This document shows positions 24,389 through 32,480 of a DNA stretch of 34,755 nucleotides, piece by piece. The DNA is from Candidatus Merdivicinus intestinavium (GTDB taxonomy: Bacteria; Bacillota; Clostridia; Oscillospirales; Ruminococcaceae): the NCBI GenBank assembly GCA_018713245.1, contig DVFM01000107.1, forward strand, positions 1-34,755. Reading direction: 5' to 3'. The position numbers and the translations under genes were made by a program. Positions within the stretch are counted from its first letter, which is position 1. The number at the start of each line of letters is the position of its first letter. The notes beneath the pieces are model-generated. The model was not told the origin of the DNA. It ran no database searches and saw nothing but the letters and a program-made list of their open reading frames with translations.

Positions 24389-26137
24389 ATGAAAAAAATC
24401 CTGGTAGCCATGCTGGCGGCTTCCATGGTGCTGGGCGCCATGACAGGCTGCAATGATTCCGAGACCGGCTCCGGCGGGGGCGGTACGGAAGGCGGTTCCA
24501 GCGTTTCGGCGGAAGGCGACAGCAATGTGAACCCGGCGGGCGAATTCCCCATCGTGAAAGAACCGATTACCCTGCATTTCTTTGCAGAAGCGGATATGAC
24601 GGAAGAAGCTCTTTCCGATTTGGAAAGCAACAAGCTGCTGGCATATATTGAGGAAACGTCCAATATCGATCTGGAATTCACCTTCCTCAGCTACAGCGCG
24701 GAAGGCAAGCAGCAGATGATCCTGTCCTTTGCGTCCGGCGATTATCCGGACGGCGCCATGATGAGCTGGAACACCATGCTGACCAAGACAGAGCTTATGA
24801 ATTACGGTGCCAGCGAGGGAATTATTATTCCTTTAAATGAATATATTGACACATATGGTCAGGAAATCAAGAATATTTTTGAACTGCGTCCGGAAGACGT
24901 TGATGCTATTACTGCTCCTGATGGAAACATTTATAGTATCCCGCGGTTTACGGAATGTGGGCACTGTATGGCTTATCCCAAAATGTGGTTCAACTATCAG
25001 TGGCTGGAAAATCTGGGTCTGGAAGAGCCCCAGACCACCGAGGAACTGTACAACGTTCTGAAAGCGTTCAAAACGCAGGACCCCAACGGCAACGGTAAGG
25101 CGGATGAAGTCGGTCTCACTGGCTGTATTGATTTCTCCGGTGCTGTGGAATACTGGCTGATGAACTCATTTATTGACTGCAAAGCGGTTAACCAGTCCAG
25201 CGACCCGAGAATGTTCTTGGCTTGGATAGATGACCAGGTTCAATTTATCGCGAACAAAGATGAATACCGGGAAGGCTTGGAATGGATTAAGATGATGTAC
25301 GACGAGGGCCTGATTGACCCTGCGAACTTCACCCAGACGGATGATTCTCTATTGCAGCAGGTACAGTCCGGCGAGGATGGCGTGGCAGTAGTCGGTGGCT
25401 ATACGGTTGACCATTTGAGTATGGGTCTTGACTTTAACAATGTGGAGCTCGCCAGCCAATACCATGCATTGCCTCCTGTGGAAGGGCCTGAAGGTGTTCG
25501 ATATCAGTCTTATGCTTCTCCCGCAGCCCAGTTACCCTCCTCCGGTTTTGTGCTTTTTGACACTTGTGAGAATCCGGAAGCTGCTTTCCGTCTGGCTGAC
25601 TGGTTCTTGGGTGAGGAAATGACCTATACTCTTCATTACGGTATGAAGGGCTATGGTTGGGAGGAACCCGAAGCTGGTGCCAAGAACATTGCCGGCGGTG
25701 ATTTCAAGTGCCAGATTATTAACTTGCCTGCTGACGCAACGGAAGAGGAAGAAAAAGAATATAACAGCTATAAAGTGGGCTTCTTAACTCCTACTGCTGA
25801 CCTGAAAGAACGTCGTGACGGCTGGTCTCCCGCTGTTTCTGGTGAAGATGATCCGTTGCTGAATACGGAATATGAAGCCCGTTTGGAATGGGAAACCCAA
25901 CGCGTGGAAGATTACTACCCTGAAGTTTCTTTGCCGAATAACGTCTTTATGAGTGAAGACGATGCGGCGGAATTCGCCGAACTGCGGCTGAACATTAACC
26001 AGTGCGTGGTGCAGAACACCTCCATGTTCATCACCGGCGCCCGGTCTCTGGACGAGTGGGACGCCTACTGCCAGGAGCTGGAGGGCTACGGCCTGGATCG
26101 CTATGTGGAGCTGTACTCCCAGGCGTACAATGGCTGA
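24389..26137 (+). CDS. Extracellular solute-binding lipoprotein (LipO type) of the sugar importer
   Basis: A 582-residue lipoprotein: positively charged start MKKILVAML, hydrophobic stretch, and lipobox AMTGC with Cys21 as the lipid-anchored residue, then a Gly/Ser-rich linker (about 24-48) before the family 1 binding domain. It would capture the oligosaccharide outside the membrane and deliver it to the two permeases. AAGGAGG is 8 nt upstream. Base composition is odd: the first 130 codons and the last 55 are GC-rich like the surroundings, while about 24790-25970 is clearly more AT-rich with T/A-ending codons. This suggests that the ligand-binding core was exchanged by recombination. Confidence 0.93.
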   Translation: MKKILVAMLAASMVLGAMTGCNDSETGSGGGGTEGGSSVSAEGDSNVNPAGEFPIVKEPITLHFFAEADMTEEALSDLESNKLLAYIEETSNIDLEFTFLSYSAEGKQQMILSFASGDYPDGAMMSWNTMLTKTELMNYGASEGIIIPLNEYIDTYGQEIKNIFELRPEDVDAITAPDGNIYSIPRFTECGHCMAYPKMWFNYQWLENLGLEEPQTTEELYNVLKAFKTQDPNGNGKADEVGLTGCIDFSGAVEYWLMNSFIDCKAVNQSSDPRMFLAWIDDQVQFIANKDEYREGLEWIKMMYDEGLIDPANFTQTDDSLLQQVQSGEDGVAVVGGYTVDHLSMGLDFNNVELASQYHALPPVEGPEGVRYQSYASPAAQLPSSGFVLFDTCENPEAAFRLADWFLGEEMTYTLHYGMKGYGWEEPEAGAKNIAGGDFKCQIINLPADATEEEEKEYNSYKVGFLTPTADLKERRDGWSPAVSGEDDPLLNTEYEARLEWETQRVEDYYPEVSLPNNVFMSEDDAAEFAELRLNINQCVVQNTSMFITGARSLDEWDAYCQELEGYGLDRYVELYSQAYNG

Positions 26138-26163
26138 TGCAGCCATCGGCTGATTAGCTGACA

Positions 26164-26206
26164 AGAGGAGCAGCATAGAGCGGGACTTTATGCCGCTCCT
26201 CTTTTT
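26164..26206 (+). terminator. Terminator after the binding-protein gene
   Basis: Stem AGAGGAGC/GCTCCTCT (26164-26171, 26195-26202) continued by GCATA/TATGC after one mismatch, followed by five T. It closes the importer operon 26 bases past the stop. Confidence 0.85.
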
Positions 26207-26253
26207 GCTCAAAAATCCATAAAAAATGCAAAAAACCAATAGATTTTTCTCGA

Positions 26254-26259
26254 TATAAT
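26254..26259 (+). promoter_or_regulatory. Possible -10 box for the glycosidase operon
   Basis: TATAAT about 70 bases before the GH95-like gene and after the terminator. No acceptable -35 box is found at 16-18 bp; the A-rich stretch upstream may be bound by an activator. Weak. Confidence 0.4.
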
Positions 26260-26329
26260 GTTCAGGATATGGTATCGTGTAGAAGGGAAGTTATGCCTTG
26301 CCCGGAATTGAAACATTGAAGGTGATTCT

Positions 26330-28597
26330 ATGAAATTGTGGTATCGACAGGAAGCAAAGGAATGGACTCAGGCGCTGCCCATCGGCAACGGGCACATGGG
26401 GGCCATGTGCTACGGCGGCGCCGGCGGGCGGTTTGACCTGACCGAAAATACCTGCTGGTCCGGCAGGCCGGAGGCCTGCCCGCTGCGGGAAAATGCGGGG
26501 GAAGCGATGGAGAAGGCCCGCCGGGAGCTTCTGGCGGGGCATTACAGCGAGGCCGACGCGCTCCTGGAAAACTGCACCGGCGTAAAGAAGCTGTACGGAA
26601 CCCAGGTGCCCATGGGCAGGCTGACGGCCGCCGTTGAAGCGCAGCCGCTTGCGGTCTGCCGGGAATTGGAACTGGAGACCGGCCTGGCGCTGGACACGCT
26701 GGAGTTCCCCGAGGGGAAGGTCCGGCGGGAGAGTTTCCTGTCCAATCCGGACAAGGTGATGGGCGTGCGGATGACGGCGGAGGGGAAGATGCCCGCGCTC
26801 TGCCTCTGGCTGGAGGGCTGGAGCCAGCCTTCCAAAACTCAATGGGACGAAAAGGGCTGCGCGCTTTGGGTAAAGGGCCGCGCGCTGGAGATTATCCACA
26901 GCGACGGGCTGTCCGGCGTTTCCTATGAAATCGGCCTGCGCTACGAAACCGACGGCGCCGTGGAATGGAACCGCCGGGGGCTGGTGATTGAAAACGCCAC
27001 GTACCTGACCCTCTTTGTCACCGCCGCCACCGATATGTTTGAACAGGATCCCGGCGCCCTTTGCCGTTCCCGCCTGGAGCAGGCGGCGGCCAAGGGTTGG
27101 GAAGCCGTCCGTTCCGGCCACATTGCCGAGCATTCCGCGGGGATGGGGCGGTTCTCCTTCCAGATGCCCGGTTCCCGGGAGGACCTCCCCACCGGCGAGC
27201 GCATCCGCGCCTTCGCGGAGCAGGGGGGCGGGGACAACGGCCTCATCGCCCTGTTCTTCCAGTACGGGCGGTACCTCATCTTCAATTCCAGCCGGCCGGA
27301 TTCCCTGCTGCCCGCCGCGCTTCAGGGCGTCTGGAACGACGACCGGGCCTGCCGGATGGAGTGGACCGACGACATGCATCTGGACATCAACACCCAGATG
27401 AACTACTATCCCGCCGAAAACACCGGCCTGGGAGACTGCACCCTGCCGCTGCTCCGGTGGATTAAGGACGTCCTTGTGCCCAACGGCCGGACCATGGCAA
27501 AAGCCCTGTACGGCGCGGAGGGCTGGTGCGCCCACACTGTCTCCAACGCCTACGGCTGGGCTGCCCCCGGCTGGGATGTGGGCTGGGGCTTCGGCGTCAC
27601 CTGCGGCGGCTGGGTCGCCACCCACACCTGGGAGCACTACCTTTACACCGGCGACAGGGAATTCCTGGCGGAGTATTATGACGTGCTGGCCCAGTGCGCC
27701 CGGTTCCTGAAGGACATCCTCATGGAGGACCCGGAAACCGGCGAGCTGGTCACCGTTCCCTCCTATTCCCCGGAAAACACCTTCCTCTGGAACGGGGAGT
27801 ACCACAACCTTTCGGCCGGCGGCACCTTCGACACCACCGTCACCCGCACCATCTTCGGAATTGTCCGGGAAGCCGCCGCGATTCTGGGCAAAGAGGACGC
27901 TTTCACCGATTCGCTGGCCGAAACCGCGAAAAAGCTGCCGCCCTACCGCATCGGCAAGCACGGCCAGCTGATGGAGTGGCACAAGGATTATGACGAGGCG
28001 TTCCCCGACCACCGGCACACCTCCCACCTGCTGTCCCTCCACCCCTTCAACGCCATCGACCCGGCGGAATCCCCGGAGCTGAAGGCGGCCATTGAAACGA
28101 CGCTGGCGCGCCGCCTGGGGAAGGACGCCAAGGACATCGTTTACGCCAACTGGGCGGGCGCGCTGCTCATTACCTATTACGCCCGGCTTCTGGACCGGGA
28201 AAAGGCGGGGCAGTTTGTCAAACCCATGATCGCCTTCCTGAGCCGGGAAAACATGATGATTACCCACCAGGGACCCACCACCTCCGTCACCGGCGGCATT
28301 TACGAGCTGGACGGCAACACCGGGTTTACGGCGGCTGTGGCGGAAATGCTGATGCAGAGCTACAACGGCGTGCTGCGGATCCTGCCGGCTGTCCCGGCGG
28401 ACTGGGAAACCGGGGAGTTCTCCGGCATGCGGGCTTACGGCGGCCATACGGTTTCCGCCAAGTGGGACGCCGGGACGGTGACGGGTTCCGTCACCGCGGG
28501 CAGCGACGGCGAGCTGCTGCTGCGCTGCTTCGGTCAGGAACAGAAGGTTTCCGCGAAGGCGGGGGAAACCATCCCCTTCTCCTTCATGAGAAAATAA
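26330..28597 (+). CDS. GH95-like glycosidase with an altered active site
   Basis: A 755-residue cytoplasmic GH95 relative. N-terminal domain opens WTQALPIGNGHMGAMCYGG (12-30). Barrel motifs: HLDINTQMNYYPAEN (350-364), general acid Glu482 in PSYSPEN, base Asp661 in ELDGNTGFTAAVAEM. The first of the two base-assisting asparagines is Asp here (Asp352; Asn354 kept) and the family GNFGG is GNTGF. The residue in the sugar-selecting position is His350, as in fucosidases, in contrast to Thr in the GH95 at 17514. Specificity therefore probably differs from that enzyme, perhaps for a modified sugar. GAAGGTGA lies about 5-8 nt before the ATG. First gene of the downstream unit that continues to 33485. 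Confidence 0.85.
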   Translation: MKLWYRQEAKEWTQALPIGNGHMGAMCYGGAGGRFDLTENTCWSGRPEACPLRENAGEAMEKARRELLAGHYSEADALLENCTGVKKLYGTQVPMGRLTAAVEAQPLAVCRELELETGLALDTLEFPEGKVRRESFLSNPDKVMGVRMTAEGKMPALCLWLEGWSQPSKTQWDEKGCALWVKGRALEIIHSDGLSGVSYEIGLRYETDGAVEWNRRGLVIENATYLTLFVTAATDMFEQDPGALCRSRLEQAAAKGWEAVRSGHIAEHSAGMGRFSFQMPGSREDLPTGERIRAFAEQGGGDNGLIALFFQYGRYLIFNSSRPDSLLPAALQGVWNDDRACRMEWTDDMHLDINTQMNYYPAENTGLGDCTLPLLRWIKDVLVPNGRTMAKALYGAEGWCAHTVSNAYGWAAPGWDVGWGFGVTCGGWVATHTWEHYLYTGDREFLAEYYDVLAQCARFLKDILMEDPETGELVTVPSYSPENTFLWNGEYHNLSAGGTFDTTVTRTIFGIVREAAAILGKEDAFTDSLAETAKKLPPYRIGKHGQLMEWHKDYDEAFPDHRHTSHLLSLHPFNAIDPAESPELKAAIETTLARRLGKDAKDIVYANWAGALLITYYARLLDREKAGQFVKPMIAFLSRENMMITHQGPTTSVTGGIYELDGNTGFTAAVAEMLMQSYNGVLRILPAVPADWETGEFSGMRAYGGHTVSAKWDAGTVTGSVTAGSDGELLLRCFGQEQKVSAKAGETIPFSFMRK

Positions 28598-28619
28598 AAC
28601 GGAAAGGCAGGGTTTTGCC

Positions 28620-30923
28620 ATGCGAAAAAGCGATATTCTTTCCATCGCAAAAAAACACCCCACCACCCGGGAGATTGCCTCCCCGGACTTCTTTGAGGGG
28701 GCGCTGCTGGGAAACGGCGGCCTGGGCGTCAATGTCTGCACCAGGCCGGACGCCATTGTCCTCTATTTCGGCCACAACAATATCTGGGATATCCGCATAG
28801 AGGAAGGCCACAAGGATAAAATCGGCACCTTCCGGGAGATTTGGGACAAAATCTGCGCCGCCCCCGGCGACGTTCACGATGAAGCCTGGTATCAGAAATA
28901 TGTGGAGGAGGTCACCGCCTCCTACCACGATTACCTCTACCCCCGGCCTTATCCGGCTTCCTGCCTGTACCTTTTCTTTGACCGGAAGGAATACGAAGTG
29001 CTGGGGCATTCCCTGGATATTTCCAACGGGCTGCTGACCGTTTTGCTGCGCAGCGCTTTGGGGGAAGAATACCGGGCGGAGATTTTTGTCACTCAGGATG
29101 CGGACCGAGTGTACTGCCGGACCGTGGACGCTTACGGACAGGAAACGCCCCTCTTTTACCGCATCCGCCTCATTCCCCATGAGCCGGACGCCGGCCTCCC
29201 CGCTTACGAAGTGCGGGACAACGGCTTTTTCCAGCTGCTGCCCTACAACGGCTTTGCCGGAGAGCCCCGCCCCCGGGTGGACAAGGGCTTTTCGGTCCTG
29301 TACCGCATGGACGGGACGGCGGCAAACGGCGGGCTGGACACCCGGGTTTCCGGCATGACCCAGATTGCGGTGGAGATTGCGGAGGGCTTCTGCGAGGAGG
29401 CTGCCGCGGCGGCGGAACCGGGCGGCGGCTCCTTCGGCGAGGAGCTGGACAAGGCGTCCCGGAGCTGGGCGGAATACTGGGAACATTCCGGCGTTTCCCT
29501 GGCGGACGAATTCCTGGAGCAGATCTGGTACCACAACACCTACTTTATCCGCTGCATTCTGGCAAAAGACACCCGCTGCCCCGGCCTGTTCGCCAACTGG
29601 ATGTACCGGGATATCGGCACCGCCTGGCACGGGGATTACCACCTGAACTACAACACCCAGCAGGTGTTCTGGGGCCTGATGGGGGCCAACCGGCTGGAGC
29701 AGCATCTGCCCTACCTGCGGCTGACGGAGGAGCTGCTCCCGGTCTCCCGCGCCTGGGCCAGGGATTTTTACGGCCTGGACGGGGCCTGTTTCCCCCATTC
29801 GGCCTATCCCGTCCCCATGACGGTGATGCCGTATCCCTCCCCCGACTGGGGCTGGGAAATCTTTGAAACCCCCTGGACGGTCCAGAGCCTCTGGTGGCAT
29901 TACACCTACACCGGGGACAAAACCCTTCTGCGGGAGCGCATCTACCCCGTCCTGCGGGAGGCGGCCCGGTTCCTGGTGGGCTATATGACCCGGGAGGGGG
30001 CCGGCCCCAAAGACGGAAAGTACCATCTTTTCCCCACCATCGTGCCGGAACTGTACGGCCTGAGCAAGGGCTTCGACAAAAATCTGGACGGCATCGCCGA
30101 CCTGACCCTGACCAAATTCCTGTTCCGGGCGGTCCTGCAGGCGGCCGCCGATCTGGGGCTGGAGGAAGAGGAAGCGGAGCTCACCGGCTCCATCCGGAAA
30201 ATTCTGGGCAGCTTCCCGGATTACCCCACCGCCCAGTCCCGCTGGGGCGAGGTATTCCTCAGCGTAGCCAGCGAGGACCCGGACAACACCGTCTACAACG
30301 TCCCCACCAACCTGATGGCCATTTTCCCCGGCGAGGACATCGACCCTCAGAGCTCCTCCGCCCACGAACTGGAGGTTGCCCGCCGGTCCTGGCGCCACCA
30401 CTATAATGAAGGCGGGAACGATCTGGTGTTCTACAACTTCATCGGCGCGCGGCTGGGGATGCTGGATCTGGAAAAATTCAAGCGCCACATCCGCTACTGC
30501 CTGCTGCCGAACGGCACGGCGACCGACAACGCGACGCTGTCCGGCGGGCGGTATGCCGACACCACCGACCTGAAATTCATGGCCCGCATGGGCATCTGGA
30601 TCGAAAATTTCTCCCTCTACGCGGTCATCGACGAGTGCCTGCTCAAAGGCCACACGGATACCATCGAGCTGTTCCCCAACTGGGATATGCAGCGGGAAGC
30701 GTCCTTCTGCTCCCTGCGGACCAAAGGGTCCTTCCTGGTGGACGCCGGCTGCGCCGGAGGACGGGTAAACCGGGCGCGGATTATCAGCGAACAGGGCGGA
30801 ACAATGCAGCTCAAAAACCCCTGGCGGCGGGCTGTCGATCAGAACGGGCGCTGTTATGAGGACGCGGTGATCTGCGTTTCCATGCAGCCCGGAGAGGAAC
30901 TGCTTCTGCGGGAGGATTGCTGA
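28620..30923 (+). CDS. Divergent GH95-like (alpha/alpha)6-barrel glycosidase
   Basis: A 767-residue protein without signal peptide. Recognisable by layout rather than close similarity: an N-terminal ALLGNGGLGVNV (28-39) like the GH95 opening, then DYHLNYNTQQVFWGL (339-353) with His341, Asn343 and Asn345 in the H-x-N-x-N pattern, FPTIVPE (471-477) with a candidate acid Glu477 matching the SPE motif. The usual base motif D-G-N-F-G-G is replaced by WIENFSLYAV (660-669), so the base Asp is missing and Glu662 stands one place on. It may define a separate subfamily with another substrate or mechanism. The ribosome binding site is weak (GGAAAGGCAGGG). 22 bases follow the previous gene; the next starts 14 bases on. 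Confidence 0.7.
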   Translation: MRKSDILSIAKKHPTTREIASPDFFEGALLGNGGLGVNVCTRPDAIVLYFGHNNIWDIRIEEGHKDKIGTFREIWDKICAAPGDVHDEAWYQKYVEEVTASYHDYLYPRPYPASCLYLFFDRKEYEVLGHSLDISNGLLTVLLRSALGEEYRAEIFVTQDADRVYCRTVDAYGQETPLFYRIRLIPHEPDAGLPAYEVRDNGFFQLLPYNGFAGEPRPRVDKGFSVLYRMDGTAANGGLDTRVSGMTQIAVEIAEGFCEEAAAAAEPGGGSFGEELDKASRSWAEYWEHSGVSLADEFLEQIWYHNTYFIRCILAKDTRCPGLFANWMYRDIGTAWHGDYHLNYNTQQVFWGLMGANRLEQHLPYLRLTEELLPVSRAWARDFYGLDGACFPHSAYPVPMTVMPYPSPDWGWEIFETPWTVQSLWWHYTYTGDKTLLRERIYPVLREAARFLVGYMTREGAGPKDGKYHLFPTIVPELYGLSKGFDKNLDGIADLTLTKFLFRAVLQAAADLGLEEEEAELTGSIRKILGSFPDYPTAQSRWGEVFLSVASEDPDNTVYNVPTNLMAIFPGEDIDPQSSSAHELEVARRSWRHHYNEGGNDLVFYNFIGARLGMLDLEKFKRHIRYCLLPNGTATDNATLSGGRYADTTDLKFMARMGIWIENFSLYAVIDECLLKGHTDTIELFPNWDMQREASFCSLRTKGSFLVDAGCAGGRVNRARIISEQGGTMQLKNPWRRAVDQNGRCYEDAVICVSMQPGEELLLREDC

Positions 30924-30937
30924 GAGGAGGTCAGAGC

Positions 30938-32095
30938 ATGAGCAAGCAGGAAAAGCTTAACCGCCTCCGGGCGGCGCTGGAGCATCGGGAAGGGGACCGC
31001 ATCCCCGTGTCCGATTTCTTCTGGACGGGGTTTGTGAAGAAAGCCCGGGCGCTTTGGGGCGAGGACGTGGACCTTTACCGGAAATTCGACCTGGATTATG
31101 TGGTGGTGGACCCCAATATGGACCCCGTGATCCGGGACTTTGAAATCCTGGAGGACGACGGGGAGAATATCCGGGTGCGGACCGGCTTCGGCGCGGTAAT
31201 CCGCCGCAGCAAGGACTTCCCCATGCCGCATTTCGACTCCTTCAGCGTCAGGGAACCGGAGGAGATGGCGGATTTCGTCATCGAATCCGGCCTGGACCCC
31301 CGGCGCCTTTACCGCAGCGGGGACGACCAGATCAACGGCGTGGGGGACGCCCTGCGCCGGAATACGCCTAGCTGGAACGAGCGGGTGGACGCCTACTGCC
31401 GGGATTTCCCGGTGTTCGGCTCCATCTGCGAGGGTTACGAGTACCTTTGGCACTGCATCGGCACCGAAAACGCCCTGTACTGGATGCTGCTGGAACCGGA
31501 GCTGTTCGGGGCCATGGTGGAGCGGATCGGCACTTTCCTGCTGGAGCTTTTGGAGCAGCAGATTCAGGAAAGCCGCGGCCGCCTGTCCGGGTTTTACATC
31601 TGGGGGGATGTGGCCTATGTCAACGGCATGCTGTTCAGCCCCGCGGTGTGGCGGAAGTATTTCAAGCCCATTGTGAAAAAGGCCATCGAGCGGTGCCATC
31701 AGGAGGGCCTGCTGGTCATTTACCACGGCTGCGGCAACGCCACCGCCATTTATGAGGACCTGATCGAGATGGGCCTGGACGGCTACAACCCTGTGGAAGC
31801 CAAGGCGGGCCTGGATGTGGCGGCTCTCAAGGAACCCTACGGAAACCGGCTGGCCTTTGCGGGCAATATGGACGTGCGGGTGCTGGAAAGCGGCGACCGC
31901 AGGGCAATCAAAAGGATGCTGCTCCGCAAGCTGGAAGCCGCCCGGGGCGGCGGGTGGATCTGCCAGTCCGACCACTCGGTGTCCAGCGGCGTGAACCCGG
32001 AGGACTACGCCTACATGGTAGAGCTGGCCCGGGATTACGGGCGGTATCCCCTGGACTGGGAGAGAATCCGCAGAGAATTGGAGGAATTGCAGTGA
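30938..32095 (+). CDS. Uroporphyrinogen decarboxylase-fold protein, MtaA/methyltransferase-like (1)
   Basis: A 385-residue TIM-barrel protein of the UroD superfamily, which includes heme-pathway decarboxylases and zinc methyltransferases such as MtaA and CmuA. The C-terminal pattern His263-x-Cys265 (YHGCGNA) with Cys342 (GGWICQSDHSV) corresponds to the His-x-Cys...Cys zinc site of the methyltransferases, absent from true UroD. The N-terminus also lacks the substrate-binding FPLFPVWFMRQAG-type motif of HemE, so heme synthesis is unlikely. Natural substrate unknown; in a sugar locus, removal of O-methyl groups from sugars or aldolase-like lyase chemistry are possibilities. GAGGAGG is 7 nt before ATG 30938. 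Its end overlaps the mutarotase start (GTGA). Confidence 0.85.
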   Translation: MSKQEKLNRLRAALEHREGDRIPVSDFFWTGFVKKARALWGEDVDLYRKFDLDYVVVDPNMDPVIRDFEILEDDGENIRVRTGFGAVIRRSKDFPMPHFDSFSVREPEEMADFVIESGLDPRRLYRSGDDQINGVGDALRRNTPSWNERVDAYCRDFPVFGSICEGYEYLWHCIGTENALYWMLLEPELFGAMVERIGTFLLELLEQQIQESRGRLSGFYIWGDVAYVNGMLFSPAVWRKYFKPIVKKAIERCHQEGLLVIYHGCGNATAIYEDLIEMGLDGYNPVEAKAGLDVAALKEPYGNRLAFAGNMDVRVLESGDRRAIKRMLLRKLEAARGGGWICQSDHSVSSGVNPEDYAYMVELARDYGRYPLDWERIRRELEELQ

Positions 32096-32415
32096 AACGG
32101 GTGGGACAGATGATCCGGCTGCGCCCGGAAAAGCTGGAGGAATACCGAAAGCTCCACGCGGCGGTCTGGCCGGAAATTAACGCCAAGATCAAGGAATGCA
32201 ATATCGAAAATTATTCCATCTACTACCGGGACGGCTATCTGTTCAGCTATTTCGAGTATGTCGGGGAGGATTATGAGGCCGATATGCAGAAAATGGCCGA
32301 CGACCCCCGCACCCAGGAATGGTGGGCGGTCTGCAAACCCTGCCAGCAGAAGCTGGATACCGCCGGACCCGAGGAATGGTGGGCGGACATGGAAGAATTC
32401 TACCATCTTGACTGA
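32092..32415 (+). CDS. L-rhamnose mutarotase family protein (sugar anomer interconversion)
   Basis: A 107-residue dimeric alpha+beta-barrel enzyme of the RhaM family, which speeds interconversion of alpha and beta anomers of 6-deoxy-L-sugars. The residues Tyr18, His22 and Tyr41 and the double Trp (EWW, 76-78) stand at essentially the same positions as in E. coli RhaM (catalytic His22), and it ends EEFYHLD as RhaM ends EVFYLP. No rhamnose genes are nearby, so L-fucose or L-galactose is the likely ligand: GH95 enzymes invert and yield the beta anomer, for which a mutarotase is useful. The start is GTG at 32092, GGAGGA 6 nt upstream, overlapping the previous stop, so translation is coupled. Confidence 0.88.
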   Translation: MKRVGQMIRLRPEKLEEYRKLHAAVWPEINAKIKECNIENYSIYYRDGYLFSYFEYVGEDYEADMQKMADDPRTQEWWAVCKPCQQKLDTAGPEEWWADMEEFYHLD

Positions 32416-32425
32416 GCTTTGTGGA

Positions 32426-32453
32426 AAAGCCGGCTCCATCCGGAACCGGCTTT
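32426..32453 (+). other. Hairpin between mutarotase and second UroD-like gene
   Basis: AAAGCCGG (32426-32433) and CCGGCTTT (32446-32453), 12-base loop; a T5 run follows only after seven bases. It could be a weak terminator or attenuator, as the next gene's ribosome binding site begins 12 bases later. Confidence 0.45.
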
Positions 32454-32480
32454 GCACCTTTTTGAAGGGAATGATCAACA

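Noticed and set aside
25059-25070. TGAAAGCGTTCA, resembling a catabolite-control (cre) site
   Set aside because: It lies in the middle of the binding-protein coding region, far from any promoter, and matches the cre consensus only partly.
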